A DNA stretch of 64,000 bases from Chitinophaga eiseniae (GTDB lineage: Bacteria > Bacteroidota > Bacteroidia > Chitinophagales > Chitinophagaceae). The notes below the pieces were generated by a model, which did no database searches, was not told the origin of the DNA, and saw nothing but the letters and a program-made list of their open reading frames with translations. Every line of letters begins with the position of its first letter. The stretch's first letter is position 1. Position numbers and translations under genes: made by a program. Positions 52,701 through 61,700 of this stretch are shown here, one piece after another. Location: the NCBI RefSeq assembly GCF_012641265.1, contig NZ_JABAHZ010000010.1, positions 1-64,000 on the forward strand, given 5' to 3'.

Positions 52701-53993
52701 ATGCTTTTTCAATTTCGTAAACCCATCCTGGCAGCCGCGGCTTCGCTGCTCCTTACCGCCATAGCTGCACCTGCTCGGGCACAGGATAAATTTGATAGTA
52801 AACTGCTGAAGAATGGAAAATATACCCTTGCCTGTTATTCCGTTAACGGCAGCGATGCATCGGCCATAGGTACTTTTACTATTGGTATCAATACGACCGG
52901 CGATAAGCTGACCTTAACCACCAATACCGCTTTGGCAGGACTGGAAGAATGGAAAGATACTGCCATCTCCAACATGAACAACTTTAAGCCCGTTTACCGC
53001 GCCTCTCACAGCACCCTCAAAGATATGGTGCTACACTTCGGGAACGATGTTACCGGGTATTATGTAGATAAGAAAACGAAGGCGAAAACCCAGATCAAGG
53101 AGCCGGGCAACCAGTACTTCATCGACAGCTATACTTATCCCTTCCTCTTGTCACTGTTGCCGCTGACTTCCGGCTACAGCACCGATTTGCCCGTGTATGA
53201 ATACAAACCGGAGAATAAAGAGAACCTGAAAAAGGCCGTGGTGGAAGAAGTGAAAAACAGCACCTGGGTGAGCAAATACACCGGCAAACACGATGTGTGG
53301 GAAGTGACAGTAGTGGAACCGGCTACCGACGAAAGATCGGTTTCCTACATCGATAAACAAACCCGCCGCTTATGGCAGGTAGACATGTGGTCCAACGGTC
53401 AGCAGATCAGGATGGTGGATACGGAAACAGATTTCAACTCTGTGAAAGCGCCCTTCGATAAAGATCTCACCATGAAAATGGTAAAGGGGGGTAACTCTAT
53501 CATTTCCGGGCAGGTATTTGCCCGCGATTTCAACGAGCGGTCCAGGGTGCAGGTGATGAACATCCAGGCCAAGCAGGTGGCGCCGCGTGGCACCCAGGTG
53601 ATTCTCATCCCTTACAACGATTATTTCAAGGAATGGGTCAAGGTAAACGAATCTCAACGCAAAAAAGGCCGGGAAGGGATTGCCCTGCTGGATGAAGCCG
53701 CACAATGTATCAAAAGTACCCGCGTGTATGATGAGGAAGGCCATTTCGAATTCGTAAACCTGATGCCCGGCGACTACCTGTTATATACCGAATTTGGCTA
53801 CGATCATAGTTATACCCAAACAGAAGTAACCGGTTACACTGATCATTATATCAATGGCATGTTCCAGGGAACCACCGCCAATACGGTGAACAGGGATTAC
53901 AGTACCGGTGTCAATGCCGTGGTGAAAAAGGTAGTAACGGTAAACAAGCCAGGAGAGAAGGTAGATGTGAAGCTCAAGAAAACACGTGCTTAA
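52701..53993 (+). CDS. Secreted protein of unknown function with a carboxypeptidase-like C-terminal domain
   Basis: A 430-residue exported protein (signal peptide LAAAASLLLTAIAAPARAQ). Residues 30-260 resemble the DUF3108-type beta-rich domain (LKNGKYTLACYSVNGSDASA, SKYTGKHDVWEVTVVEP, YIDKQTRRLWQVDMWSNGQQ), which binds an unknown ligand in the envelope. From about residue 270 an all-beta carboxypeptidase-regulatory-like domain follows (SIISGQVFARDFN, EEGHFEFVNLMPGDYLLYTE) and carries an insertion. It is a single gene with its own promoter element and terminator. Function is unknown. Confidence 0.75.
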   Translation: MLFQFRKPILAAAASLLLTAIAAPARAQDKFDSKLLKNGKYTLACYSVNGSDASAIGTFTIGINTTGDKLTLTTNTALAGLEEWKDTAISNMNNFKPVYRASHSTLKDMVLHFGNDVTGYYVDKKTKAKTQIKEPGNQYFIDSYTYPFLLSLLPLTSGYSTDLPVYEYKPENKENLKKAVVEEVKNSTWVSKYTGKHDVWEVTVVEPATDERSVSYIDKQTRRLWQVDMWSNGQQIRMVDTETDFNSVKAPFDKDLTMKMVKGGNSIISGQVFARDFNERSRVQVMNIQAKQVAPRGTQVILIPYNDYFKEWVKVNESQRKKGREGIALLDEAAQCIKSTRVYDEEGHFEFVNLMPGDYLLYTEFGYDHSYTQTEVTGYTDHYINGMFQGTTANTVNRDYSTGVNAVVKKVVTVNKPGEKVDVKLKKTRA

Positions 53994-54015
53994 TCACATA
54001 GAAATATTAAATGGA

Positions 54016-54046
54016 GCCGCATACAGGGAATGTATGCGGCTTTTTT
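54016..54046 (+). terminator. Rho-independent terminator
   Basis: GCCGCATACA and TGTATGCGGC form a perfect 10-bp stem with a 5-base loop, followed by TTTTTT, about 20 bases after the stop codon of the gene ending at 53993. Confidence 0.92.
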
Positions 54047-54248
54047 GTACCCCAGGGGTATTTCCAGCTACTGCAACACACGTATTAACAAATCATTATC
54101 CCATCCTATAACAGGTACGCCTGATTGAATTTCACATTATATTTACCTGCGTAGTGGTAGCATATCCCAAACCGTTTGTGCTGATGTCCGGAAAACCTTG
54201 TAAGTGAACACCTATCATTTGATTACCTGAATATAAAACCCAAACCAC

Positions 54249-54716
54249 ATGCAAAACACCGTAAAAATCCTTTCCCTGTGCGTCGTACTGTTCGCATCTT
54301 TTAACTTACAGGCACAATCCAGCGCTGGAAACCCTTCCACAGCATCTACAGCACTGGATGGCAAAGAAGGTAAAGAAAAAGCCAGGGGCTATGTATTTGT
54401 TGCTGCCAAAAAAGACGACCAACCGAACGATCCTTACAGAAGCCAGGTATTTACCGCTACCACCGGTGGAACCGCTAACCTGACCCTGAACATCCCCCTG
54501 TGGCACAGCGTAAAGCAACCCTATGTTACTTTTGAAAACCTGACAAAGGGAACTTACCAGCGCTTTACTACCTGGCCCGGTGAAGCCGCTTACAGAACTA
54601 TTACGGTTACTTTACAAGCAGGCGATCAATACCGCTTAACCGCCAGCATTCAGCCTAACCCAAGCGATCCTAACGATGATACCGATGAGGATGTGCTGGC
54701 TACTTTAAGCTGGTAA
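54249..54716 (+). CDS. Small secreted protein of unknown function
   Basis: A 155-residue exported protein (signal peptide ILSLCVVLFASFNLQAQS). The mature part starts with a Ser/Thr/Ala-rich stretch (SSAGNPSTASTALDGKEGKE) and continues as a probable beta-sandwich (YVFVAAKKDDQPNDPYRSQV, FENLTKGTYQRFTTWPGEAA, ITVTLQAGDQYRLTASI) with an acidic tail (DPNDDTDEDVLATLSW). I do not recognise a family. It lies alone, 130 bases before the sigma gene at 54863 and on the same strand. Confidence 0.7.
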   Translation: MQNTVKILSLCVVLFASFNLQAQSSAGNPSTASTALDGKEGKEKARGYVFVAAKKDDQPNDPYRSQVFTATTGGTANLTLNIPLWHSVKQPYVTFENLTKGTYQRFTTWPGEAAYRTITVTLQAGDQYRLTASIQPNPSDPNDDTDEDVLATLSW

Positions 54717-54839
54717 GGATAATTTAATTCAATGGCGTGATGCTCATCGATAGGAGGGTATCACGCCCCATCAATACCGCTGCTCCCCACTTAATAAATT
54801 GATAACATACCCGGGCTACCCCTGTTACCGCAACTATTT

Positions 54840-54847
54840 TACTTTTG
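54840..54847 (+). promoter_or_regulatory. -7 promoter element of the sigma-FecR-receptor operon
   Basis: TACTTTTG is a perfect TAnnTTTG, 15 bases before the sigma ATG, giving a leader of about 9 bases. The string TACTTTTGCCG and the distance to the ATG are the same as at the MetF-like gene (10000). It decides the start codon, because an earlier in-frame start would lie before the transcript start. Confidence 0.55.
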
Positions 54848-54862
54848 CCGTACTATCAGCCC

Positions 54863-55438
54863 ATGGAATCTTCAGTATCACACGATTTATTTAAGGACAT
54901 TTACCTGACATATTGGGATACCCTTTTCGGAATTGCCAATAAGAAGATAGGCTATGCCCCCGATGCGATGGACATTGTGCAGGATACGTTTACTTATGTA
55001 TGGCAGCAGTTTCCCACGCTGCAACTGGATACTCCTACTGCGAAACCTTTTTTGATCACCTGTTTGTATTACCGCATATTCAACTTTTTACGATCCCGGG
55101 GATTGAATGAAAAACACCTGCTCCATTTCAGGACCTACCTGGAAAATGAGGAAAGCCCCGATCCGCATTTTAATGCCGGGGAGATGGAAGCAGAACTGGA
55201 GGCCATCAATATCGCGATCATGGCCGAACTCGACCGGATGCCGGAACGCATGAAGCAGATATTTGTCATGAGCCGCTATGAAAATAAATCGATCGAAGAA
55301 ATAGCCCACTTATACGCCATTGCACCCAAGACGGTTAAAAATCAGTTGAGCGATGCCATGCGCCGCCTGAAAGATTTTGCCGGCTCTTATCCTGCTACCG
55401 CTTTATTACCTGTTATCCTGCTGTTCCTGGAGGATTAA
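54863..55438 (+). CDS. ECF RNA polymerase sigma factor
   Basis: A 191-residue ECF sigma factor starting MESSVSHDLFKDIYLTYWDT. Region 2 lies at about residues 8-75 (YAPDAMDIVQDTFTYVWQQF) and region 4 at about 125-180 (MPERMKQIFVMSRYENKSIE, then LYAIAPKTVKNQLSDAMRRL), with a hydrophobic tail (TALLPVILLFLED). It heads the operon with FecR (66 bases downstream), the TonB receptor and three lipoprotein genes. A codon six triplets upstream is excluded by the promoter element at 54840. Confidence 0.93.
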   Translation: MESSVSHDLFKDIYLTYWDTLFGIANKKIGYAPDAMDIVQDTFTYVWQQFPTLQLDTPTAKPFLITCLYYRIFNFLRSRGLNEKHLLHFRTYLENEESPDPHFNAGEMEAELEAINIAIMAELDRMPERMKQIFVMSRYENKSIEEIAHLYAIAPKTVKNQLSDAMRRLKDFAGSYPATALLPVILLFLED

Positions 55439-55504
55439 ATCTGGTAACAATTCCTTAACCCAAACTACCCGGGACTTTTTCAACGCTGTGCTCTAACTGT
55501 ATGT

Positions 55505-56476
55505 ATGGCGCATGATCAACAAATACCAGGAGATATACTCGACCGCGTTTTTAAAGGAACGGCCAGCGAAGCCGAGCAGGAACTCGTTCGCCGCTGGATG
55601 ATGACGATGGACATTTCCGACACGGCGGTGTCGGAAGAAAAGTTGCAGGCCGCAAAGCAAGAAATGCTGCACCGCGTGATGGCCACGCCACCTGTTACCG
55701 TAAGTCCCCTGCCGGCTAAAACGACCGTAAAATTATTGACCATCTGGAAAGTAGCGGCAGCAGCAGTGGTATTCGCCTTTTTGTCGTGGTTTTTGTTAAC
55801 CGGTATCCGTAAAGGCCGCAAGGAACCGGTATACGTTACTATCGCTACTACCGGGAAGGATGCCAAACATATACAGCTCCCGGACGGATCGGCCGTATGG
55901 CTGAATGCCCGTTCCAAACTGGAATACATAGCCGCTGAGTTTAACAAAGTGCACCGGCAGGTACGCCTTACAGGGGAAGGGTATTTTGAAATTACCAAAG
56001 ATGATACACGCCCTTTTATTGTCATCTCAGAAAATATAGCCACCCAGGTATTGGGTACCAGTTTTAATATAGAAACTTATCCCGGTGAAGCAGAAATCAG
56101 GGTAGCCCTGGTAAATGGCGCTGTAGCTGTGAAAGATATGCATACCAACAACTACACCCTGTTGCATCCCAATGAAATGCTGCGCTATTCGAAAGGAAAT
56201 AAGAAATGGGGCGTAGTATCCTTCTCTTCCAACATGGTACGCAACTGGCTGAACGGGCACCTGATATTTGAAGAATTGCCGCTGGCAGATGTACTCGACC
56301 GCTTTGCCTATAAGTACGGCGTTACCCTGCAGTATGACAAGGAGCTGGTAAAACATAAAAGAGTAACCGGTGATTTCAGTCCCGATAAATGGCAAACAGT
56401 ACTGGATAACATCCTTTTCATACACAAACTGAAGTATACCACTAAAAACGGAATTGTATATATAAACAAGCGGTAA
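55505..56476 (+). CDS. FecR family anti-sigma factor
   Basis: A 323-residue anti-sigma factor. The N-terminal domain (PGDILDRVFKGTASEAEQEL, VRRWMMTMDISDTAVSEEKL) is followed by a membrane helix at about residues 78-96 (VAAAAVVFAFLSWFLLTGI), the FecR core (LPDGSAVWLNARSKLEYIA, VRLTGEGYFEI, TQVLGTSFNIETYPG) and a DUF4974 end (LPLADVLDRFAYKYGVTLQY). It lies 27 bases before the receptor, whose STN domain should contact it. Confidence 0.94.
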   Translation: MAHDQQIPGDILDRVFKGTASEAEQELVRRWMMTMDISDTAVSEEKLQAAKQEMLHRVMATPPVTVSPLPAKTTVKLLTIWKVAAAAVVFAFLSWFLLTGIRKGRKEPVYVTIATTGKDAKHIQLPDGSAVWLNARSKLEYIAAEFNKVHRQVRLTGEGYFEITKDDTRPFIVISENIATQVLGTSFNIETYPGEAEIRVALVNGAVAVKDMHTNNYTLLHPNEMLRYSKGNKKWGVVSFSSNMVRNWLNGHLIFEELPLADVLDRFAYKYGVTLQYDKELVKHKRVTGDFSPDKWQTVLDNILFIHKLKYTTKNGIVYINKR

Positions 56477-56503
56477 CTACACCCTTATTCAACTAGTTTA
56501 AAA

Positions 56504-59500
56504 ATGGATCATAAGATTAGAAAGAAACCGGCACAGCGCCGGTTCCTTAAGGCTATGCTATTGACTATATTGTTCCTGCCGCGGGTATATACCAGCCAGG
56601 CACAATGGGGCGGCCTTAAACAAAAAGTGGATCTCCGGCTGGAACATACCACCGCCCTCGTGATCATCACCTCCCTGGGGCAACAGTCCGGATGCTCCTT
56701 CTACTATACTGCGGCAGAACTGGGAAGGATAAAAGTAAGTGCTTTCCAGTCCAAAGGTCCGCTCGGTACGGCTTTACAGCAACTCAAGGCCCTCGCGCCG
56801 CTGGACTTCAAGGTATCAGGAAACAATATTTCCGTACAGGTAACCACAGCGCCTCCGCCGGTGAATGGCGACACTACCGCGTTGTATCTCTTTAAAGGAC
56901 ATATTACAGATGCCCACACCCACAAGCCGGTAGCCCATGTGGAAGTATATGCGCAGGAAAGCCATGTATCCGCCACCACAGATGGCAACGGCGACTTTAC
57001 GCTACAAGCAAAAGCGGTGCACGACCTGCTCATCTTTTCCCACGCAGGCTACGCCAGCCAGGTAATCACTGCCAACACCCACACGGCAATGGACCTGAAA
57101 ATGATGCCTGATAACCGCACGTTATCTGGTGTCACCGTTTCCTCCCGCCGCCGGATGAACAGCGAAGCAGCATTGCTCAATGAAAGACAACATGCCGCCA
57201 CGGTATCCGATGGTATCTCTGCAGAAAACATCGAGAAAACAGCCAGCATCACCACCACGCAAGCCCTGCAACGGGTGTCGGGCGTTACAGTGACCGACGA
57301 TAAATACGTAGCCGTACGCGGGCTCGGCGACCGCAGCGTAATCGGGCAACTGAACGGCATCCGCCTGGCCTCCTCAGATCCCGACAGGAGTACCATTCCA
57401 CTCGACCTGGTGCCGGCCAACTTATTGGATAATATCGTGGTATACAAAACGATGACGCCCGATAAACCCGCAGATGCCTCCGGGGGTATCGTGGAACTGA
57501 AAACACTGTCGATTCCCACCAAACAAACACTGAGCTTTACTGCACAAACGGGGCTCAACTCCAACGTGGGACTGGGAGGCAAAGTGAACAGCTTCTATAA
57601 CAGCGATATGGGCTTTTGGGGTAATAAGATCAGGGAACATGATCTGCAACCCGCGTTTATGGACCTGAATAAGCAATACCCTGGCGGGCTGCCTCAGATT
57701 CAACAGCTGGCTGCCGGTGCGAAAAATGACCCGGCATTGCTCACCGAAATCGATCGTATCAATGGTATCATGCATCACTTTGACCCGGTGCTGACTACCC
57801 GCTATAAAAGAGCGCCGCTAAACGGCATCTATAACATTACCTATGGCAACTCTTTTTCCGTTTTTAAACAGCATAAGCTGGGATTAATTCTCAGTGGTAG
57901 CTACTATAACCGCACCACCGATGTGGTAGATGGAAAACTGAACCAGTACAGTATTTACCAGGGCGTGATGACCGGCAACCCGGTGATAGATGAATCCCGC
58001 AACATACCGGCATATATCACGCCCAATACCCCCAACCTGGGAAAGTATGTGGGGTATAAAGAAAATACCGGCACGCAAACACTCAGCTACGGATTACTCG
58101 GGGGATTGGCCTACCGCTTCAATCCCAATCATGAAATCAGTTTTCAATACATGGGTAGTCGCGGGGGAGAAACACAGGCCACCAGCCTGAGTGGTCAGTA
58201 TGCATATGTAACAGGACTCAATGGCCCTGTTTACAGCAACATCTATTCGCTGAAACAAACCTATCGCACCTTCAATACGTATAATCTCCAGGGAGAGCAT
58301 AAATTCGGCGATGGCAAATATGCGCCCCGCCTGAGTTATAATGGCGCTTCGTCGAAGTCAACGCAAGACGACCCCGACTACCGCTTCATCAACCTGGCCG
58401 ATTACCGCCCCGCCGGCGGGGGATACTACCAGTCGCCTGTTCCGGATATTAACGGTACCAGTTACATCGGCGTCACTGACTATTATGCACAGGTATCCGG
58501 CTATGTAAACGGCTTCGGTCCCTACGGTAAGATACAGGCAGACCCTAATGGACGCCGCTTCCGCGGGATGACGGAAACCAACTACAATTACAAGGCCGAT
58601 GTAAGCCTGCCATTCGGCATCCGTGGACTGGACCAGGTGTTTAAAGCAGGCGTGAACTACCTGTACCGCGAGCGGAATTTCAGCGAAAATGTATTGTCGC
58701 TGCCAGGGTCTAACTTTTCTACGCTGAAGCAATATCCCATGTACCAGGTATATGGTAACCTGGACCGGCTGGTAGGATACGACCAGGTAGGCATCCATCT
58801 GCCTACGGCTACTTCACCGGAAGGAACACCGCTGGCCAGTGGGTTTTTATATAATATCAGGAAATCGCCGAACAACTACACCGGTTTTTATGAAACGAAT
58901 GCCTTTTATGGCATGCTGGACCTGCATTTGATGAAGGACCTGCGTTTAGCCGGTGGCGTACGTTTTGAGAAAACGAATATTCAAAGTAAGATAGATACGG
59001 CGGGAATTTATATAGATCCCTCGCTTTCTGAAGGAGGGATCAACCTGGTGTATACCGACCCGGTATCTAAATATATTTCGGGCTACAAACCTTATTATTC
59101 TGCTAACCTCACTTACTCCCTGCACGATGCCATGAATTTTCGCCTGGCCTATAGTACATCACTGGCGCGCCCGGAGATCCGGGAGCTGACGAATGTTTTT
59201 GAATTCGATCCTTTCCAGCAGGCATTGGTAGTTGGTAATCCTCACCTGGTGAACCAGCAAACAAAAAGCTATGATTTCCGTTGGGAGTGGTTTCCCAACA
59301 AAGGAGAAGTGCTGGCCGCCTCATTTTTTGCAAAGGAAATCAATAACCAGCTGGAGAAAGTATTTATACAAAATTCTGATGGCATAAAAGCTACTTACCC
59401 TGAATTCCCCACCATTGCTTACCAGAATAACCCCAATACCGGCCATGTATGGGGAATAGAGCTGGAAGTGGTGAAGAACCTGGGATTGCTCTGGCGCCCG

Positions 59501-59974
59501 CTGCAACATTTCTTCCTGGGATCTAACCTGATGGTAGCTTCCAGTAATGTACGCAAAAACAACGAGCGCCTGGATGCCGCAAGGATCATTGACCGGCAGT
59601 CGCCCGAAAAAAGCCCGCTGTTTGAACAGGCGCCTTATTCTGTGAATGGTTTCCTGAACTACGCTAACGAGCAATGGGGCACCGACCTCACCGCTACTTT
59701 CAACATGGTAGGAGAGCGCCTCATACAGGTGAACATGGACGGTGCGCCTGATCTCTACAGCCGGCCCACGCCGGTGCTGGACCTGGTGTTTAGCCAAAAG
59801 CTGGCGAAGCGGTTGGTGATAAAAGGATTCGCCAAAAATTTACTGAATAGTGCCTTTGAGGAAGTATACAGCAACCCTGGTACGGGGGGTAAATATTATG
59901 GAACAAAGTACGTCAGGAGAAGTTATCGCCGCGGTACGGAGTATATGTTGGGTCTTACTTATAATCTCTTCTGA
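56504..59974 (+). CDS. TonB-dependent receptor with STN domain, SusD-less
   Basis: A large receptor of 1156 residues. A signal region (LLTILFLPRVYTSQAQ) is followed by an STN domain (about residues 40-110, TALVIITSLGQQSGCSFYYT), a carboxypeptidase-like domain (LFKGHITDAHTHKPVAHVEV), the plug (TTTQALQRVSGVTVTDDKYV, AVRGLGDRSVIGQLNGIRLA, PADASGGIVELKTL) and a barrel ending LGLTYNLF. The plug is of the general receptor kind, not SusC. Two DUF4397-type lipoproteins and a fasciclin lipoprotein follow in the same transcript in place of SusD. Signalling through STN to the FecR and sigma upstream is expected. Confidence 0.92.
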   Translation: MDHKIRKKPAQRRFLKAMLLTILFLPRVYTSQAQWGGLKQKVDLRLEHTTALVIITSLGQQSGCSFYYTAAELGRIKVSAFQSKGPLGTALQQLKALAPLDFKVSGNNISVQVTTAPPPVNGDTTALYLFKGHITDAHTHKPVAHVEVYAQESHVSATTDGNGDFTLQAKAVHDLLIFSHAGYASQVITANTHTAMDLKMMPDNRTLSGVTVSSRRRMNSEAALLNERQHAATVSDGISAENIEKTASITTTQALQRVSGVTVTDDKYVAVRGLGDRSVIGQLNGIRLASSDPDRSTIPLDLVPANLLDNIVVYKTMTPDKPADASGGIVELKTLSIPTKQTLSFTAQTGLNSNVGLGGKVNSFYNSDMGFWGNKIREHDLQPAFMDLNKQYPGGLPQIQQLAAGAKNDPALLTEIDRINGIMHHFDPVLTTRYKRAPLNGIYNITYGNSFSVFKQHKLGLILSGSYYNRTTDVVDGKLNQYSIYQGVMTGNPVIDESRNIPAYITPNTPNLGKYVGYKENTGTQTLSYGLLGGLAYRFNPNHEISFQYMGSRGGETQATSLSGQYAYVTGLNGPVYSNIYSLKQTYRTFNTYNLQGEHKFGDGKYAPRLSYNGASSKSTQDDPDYRFINLADYRPAGGGYYQSPVPDINGTSYIGVTDYYAQVSGYVNGFGPYGKIQADPNGRRFRGMTETNYNYKADVSLPFGIRGLDQVFKAGVNYLYRERNFSENVLSLPGSNFSTLKQYPMYQVYGNLDRLVGYDQVGIHLPTATSPEGTPLASGFLYNIRKSPNNYTGFYETNAFYGMLDLHLMKDLRLAGGVRFEKTNIQSKIDTAGIYIDPSLSEGGINLVYTDPVSKYISGYKPYYSANLTYSLHDAMNFRLAYSTSLARPEIRELTNVFEFDPFQQALVVGNPHLVNQQTKSYDFRWEWFPNKGEVLAASFFAKEINNQLEKVFIQNSDGIKATYPEFPTIAYQNNPNTGHVWGIELEVVKNLGLLWRPLQHFFLGSNLMVASSNVRKNNERLDAARIIDRQSPEKSPLFEQAPYSVNGFLNYANEQWGTDLTATFNMVGERLIQVNMDGAPDLYSRPTPVLDLVFSQKLAKRLVIKGFAKNLLNSAFEEVYSNPGTGGKYYGTKYVRRSYRRGTEYMLGLTYNLF

Positions 59975-59992
59975 AAAAATTACCAGTAACAT

Positions 59993-61681
59993 ATGAGCAT
60001 TACAATTACAAAAACTTTTTATCATACCCTGTTGGCTGGTGTATTGCTATTGACGGCAGCGTGCAGCAAAAGCAAGGAAGATGTGCGCACCGGCAATGAG
60101 CCGGATTACAGTAATTCGGCAAAGTCGTCGGTGAGGCTGCTCACCTTCAATACCTGGGATCTGATGGTAAATGGCACCAAAGTCACCAACTGGTTCTTTG
60201 CACCCAGCAACAGCCCTTTGGCAGGAGTACCATTTCCAACACCGTATTTTCCAACTACGGGCAAGCTGAAAGATAGCTGGTATCTGCCCCAGCAATTCCT
60301 CGATAGCAAGGGCGAGGCGACTATTAAGGTCGGCCTTGCACAAGGCGGTTCACAGGCCAGTTACCTGGTTGATTCCTTTACCGTAAAAGACGATTATTAC
60401 CAACCTTCAGACTATTACCTGTACACCAGTGCTGTGGATCATCTGGGTGCTTATAGTGCCACCCGTGTGCCACGCACCACGGCTATTCCTGCTGATCCCA
60501 CGCATATACGTATTCGCCTGGTGAATCTTTGTGCGGCAGGAGGCAATGGCGGTGACAAAGGGCTTACGCTGGCACTGGCAGACGGTACGCCAGTGAGTGG
60601 CGTTACCTCGCATATCGTTAATCATACCTGGTCCGACTATGTAGAGCTGCCCTCTGGTACTTACCAGTTCAAGGTGTTGATCGATGGTGCCGGGCTACAG
60701 ATACCAGGTAAACCACCTGCGCTGATCGGCACCATTTCGCAGGATAATTACTCACTCAATGGTACACAGGTGTATTACTGCCCGGTACAAACTTTCCAGC
60801 CCGGCGGCGTTTATACCGTGGTGGTGGCCCGTATGTCGGGTATTTACCAGTACAACGAATACCCGTTGTTTCCCAATACTTTTTCCATTATCACCGACAT
60901 AGATCCACCCGTCAATATAGCCTATGGACGCATACAGCTGGTGAATGCGGCGGTGGAAGGCGAAAAGGGCATACATATGCAGATAGACGGCCACGACGCA
61001 CCCGCAGTAGCCTATGGGAAAGCGGGCGATTACGTAACGCTGGTGACTGGGGCACACGCTATCCGTATAACAGATGCTTCCGGCAAATCACTCGTAGAAA
61101 AAAACATCCAGGTGAATGGAGGCGATAACCTTACGGTATGGGCTTATCCTGCCAATAGCGGCACAGCGCTCACGGTGGTGACCAACAATATGGGTGGTAC
61201 CCGGATAGGGGGAACCAACAGCGACGGCTCCGATGCCCTGAATAATAGCTACAACCCGCTTAAGTTTAAGATGTTGGTGCAAACCCGCTTCCTCAATCTA
61301 TGCCCGGAACTGCCGGAAGTTACTTTCACCGGTGTGAATGGCGCGCTGTTTAAAGAAGGCATGTTTTCATCGGCTGCAGCTGCGCAGCATTTGTTGCCAG
61401 GGCAACCTCCTTCACCGGTTAGTGTTCCTTATCCATACGTGGATCTGGGTACTGTTACCGGCGGGGCCGTACAAGTATATCGCTCGCAGCCGGGTGTATT
61501 ACCGGGCGACCGGATCACCGGAGTACCCGCATTAACGAAAGCAGATTTTGTGAAGATGCCGGCTACCTTTTTCCCGGATGGCAATTCCGGTGCAGAGGCC
61601 GGCGTGTATACGGTAGCGTTAGTAGGGCATAATACAGCAGGGGAGCATCCGCGCCTGATCGTGATAAAACATAACCAGTAA
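59993..61681 (+). CDS. DUF4397-domain lipoprotein
   Basis: A 562-residue lipoprotein (lipobox LTAAC in LAGVLLLTAACSKSKED). It contains repeated beta-rich modules of the DUF4397 kind: RIRLVNLCAAGGNGGDKGLT with YVELPSGTYQFKVLIDG, then GRIQLVNAAVEGEKGIHMQI with YVTLVTGAHAIRITDASGK. DUF4397 is a domain of unknown function often found on surface proteins. It starts 18 bases after the receptor gene and is followed 19 bases later by a related gene. A role as the substrate-binding partner of the receptor is inference from position. Confidence 0.82.
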   Translation: MSITITKTFYHTLLAGVLLLTAACSKSKEDVRTGNEPDYSNSAKSSVRLLTFNTWDLMVNGTKVTNWFFAPSNSPLAGVPFPTPYFPTTGKLKDSWYLPQQFLDSKGEATIKVGLAQGGSQASYLVDSFTVKDDYYQPSDYYLYTSAVDHLGAYSATRVPRTTAIPADPTHIRIRLVNLCAAGGNGGDKGLTLALADGTPVSGVTSHIVNHTWSDYVELPSGTYQFKVLIDGAGLQIPGKPPALIGTISQDNYSLNGTQVYYCPVQTFQPGGVYTVVVARMSGIYQYNEYPLFPNTFSIITDIDPPVNIAYGRIQLVNAAVEGEKGIHMQIDGHDAPAVAYGKAGDYVTLVTGAHAIRITDASGKSLVEKNIQVNGGDNLTVWAYPANSGTALTVVTNNMGGTRIGGTNSDGSDALNNSYNPLKFKMLVQTRFLNLCPELPEVTFTGVNGALFKEGMFSSAAAAQHLLPGQPPSPVSVPYPYVDLGTVTGGAVQVYRSQPGVLPGDRITGVPALTKADFVKMPATFFPDGNSGAEAGVYTVALVGHNTAGEHPRLIVIKHNQ

Positions 61682-61700
61682 AAAGACAAGCAATTATACG

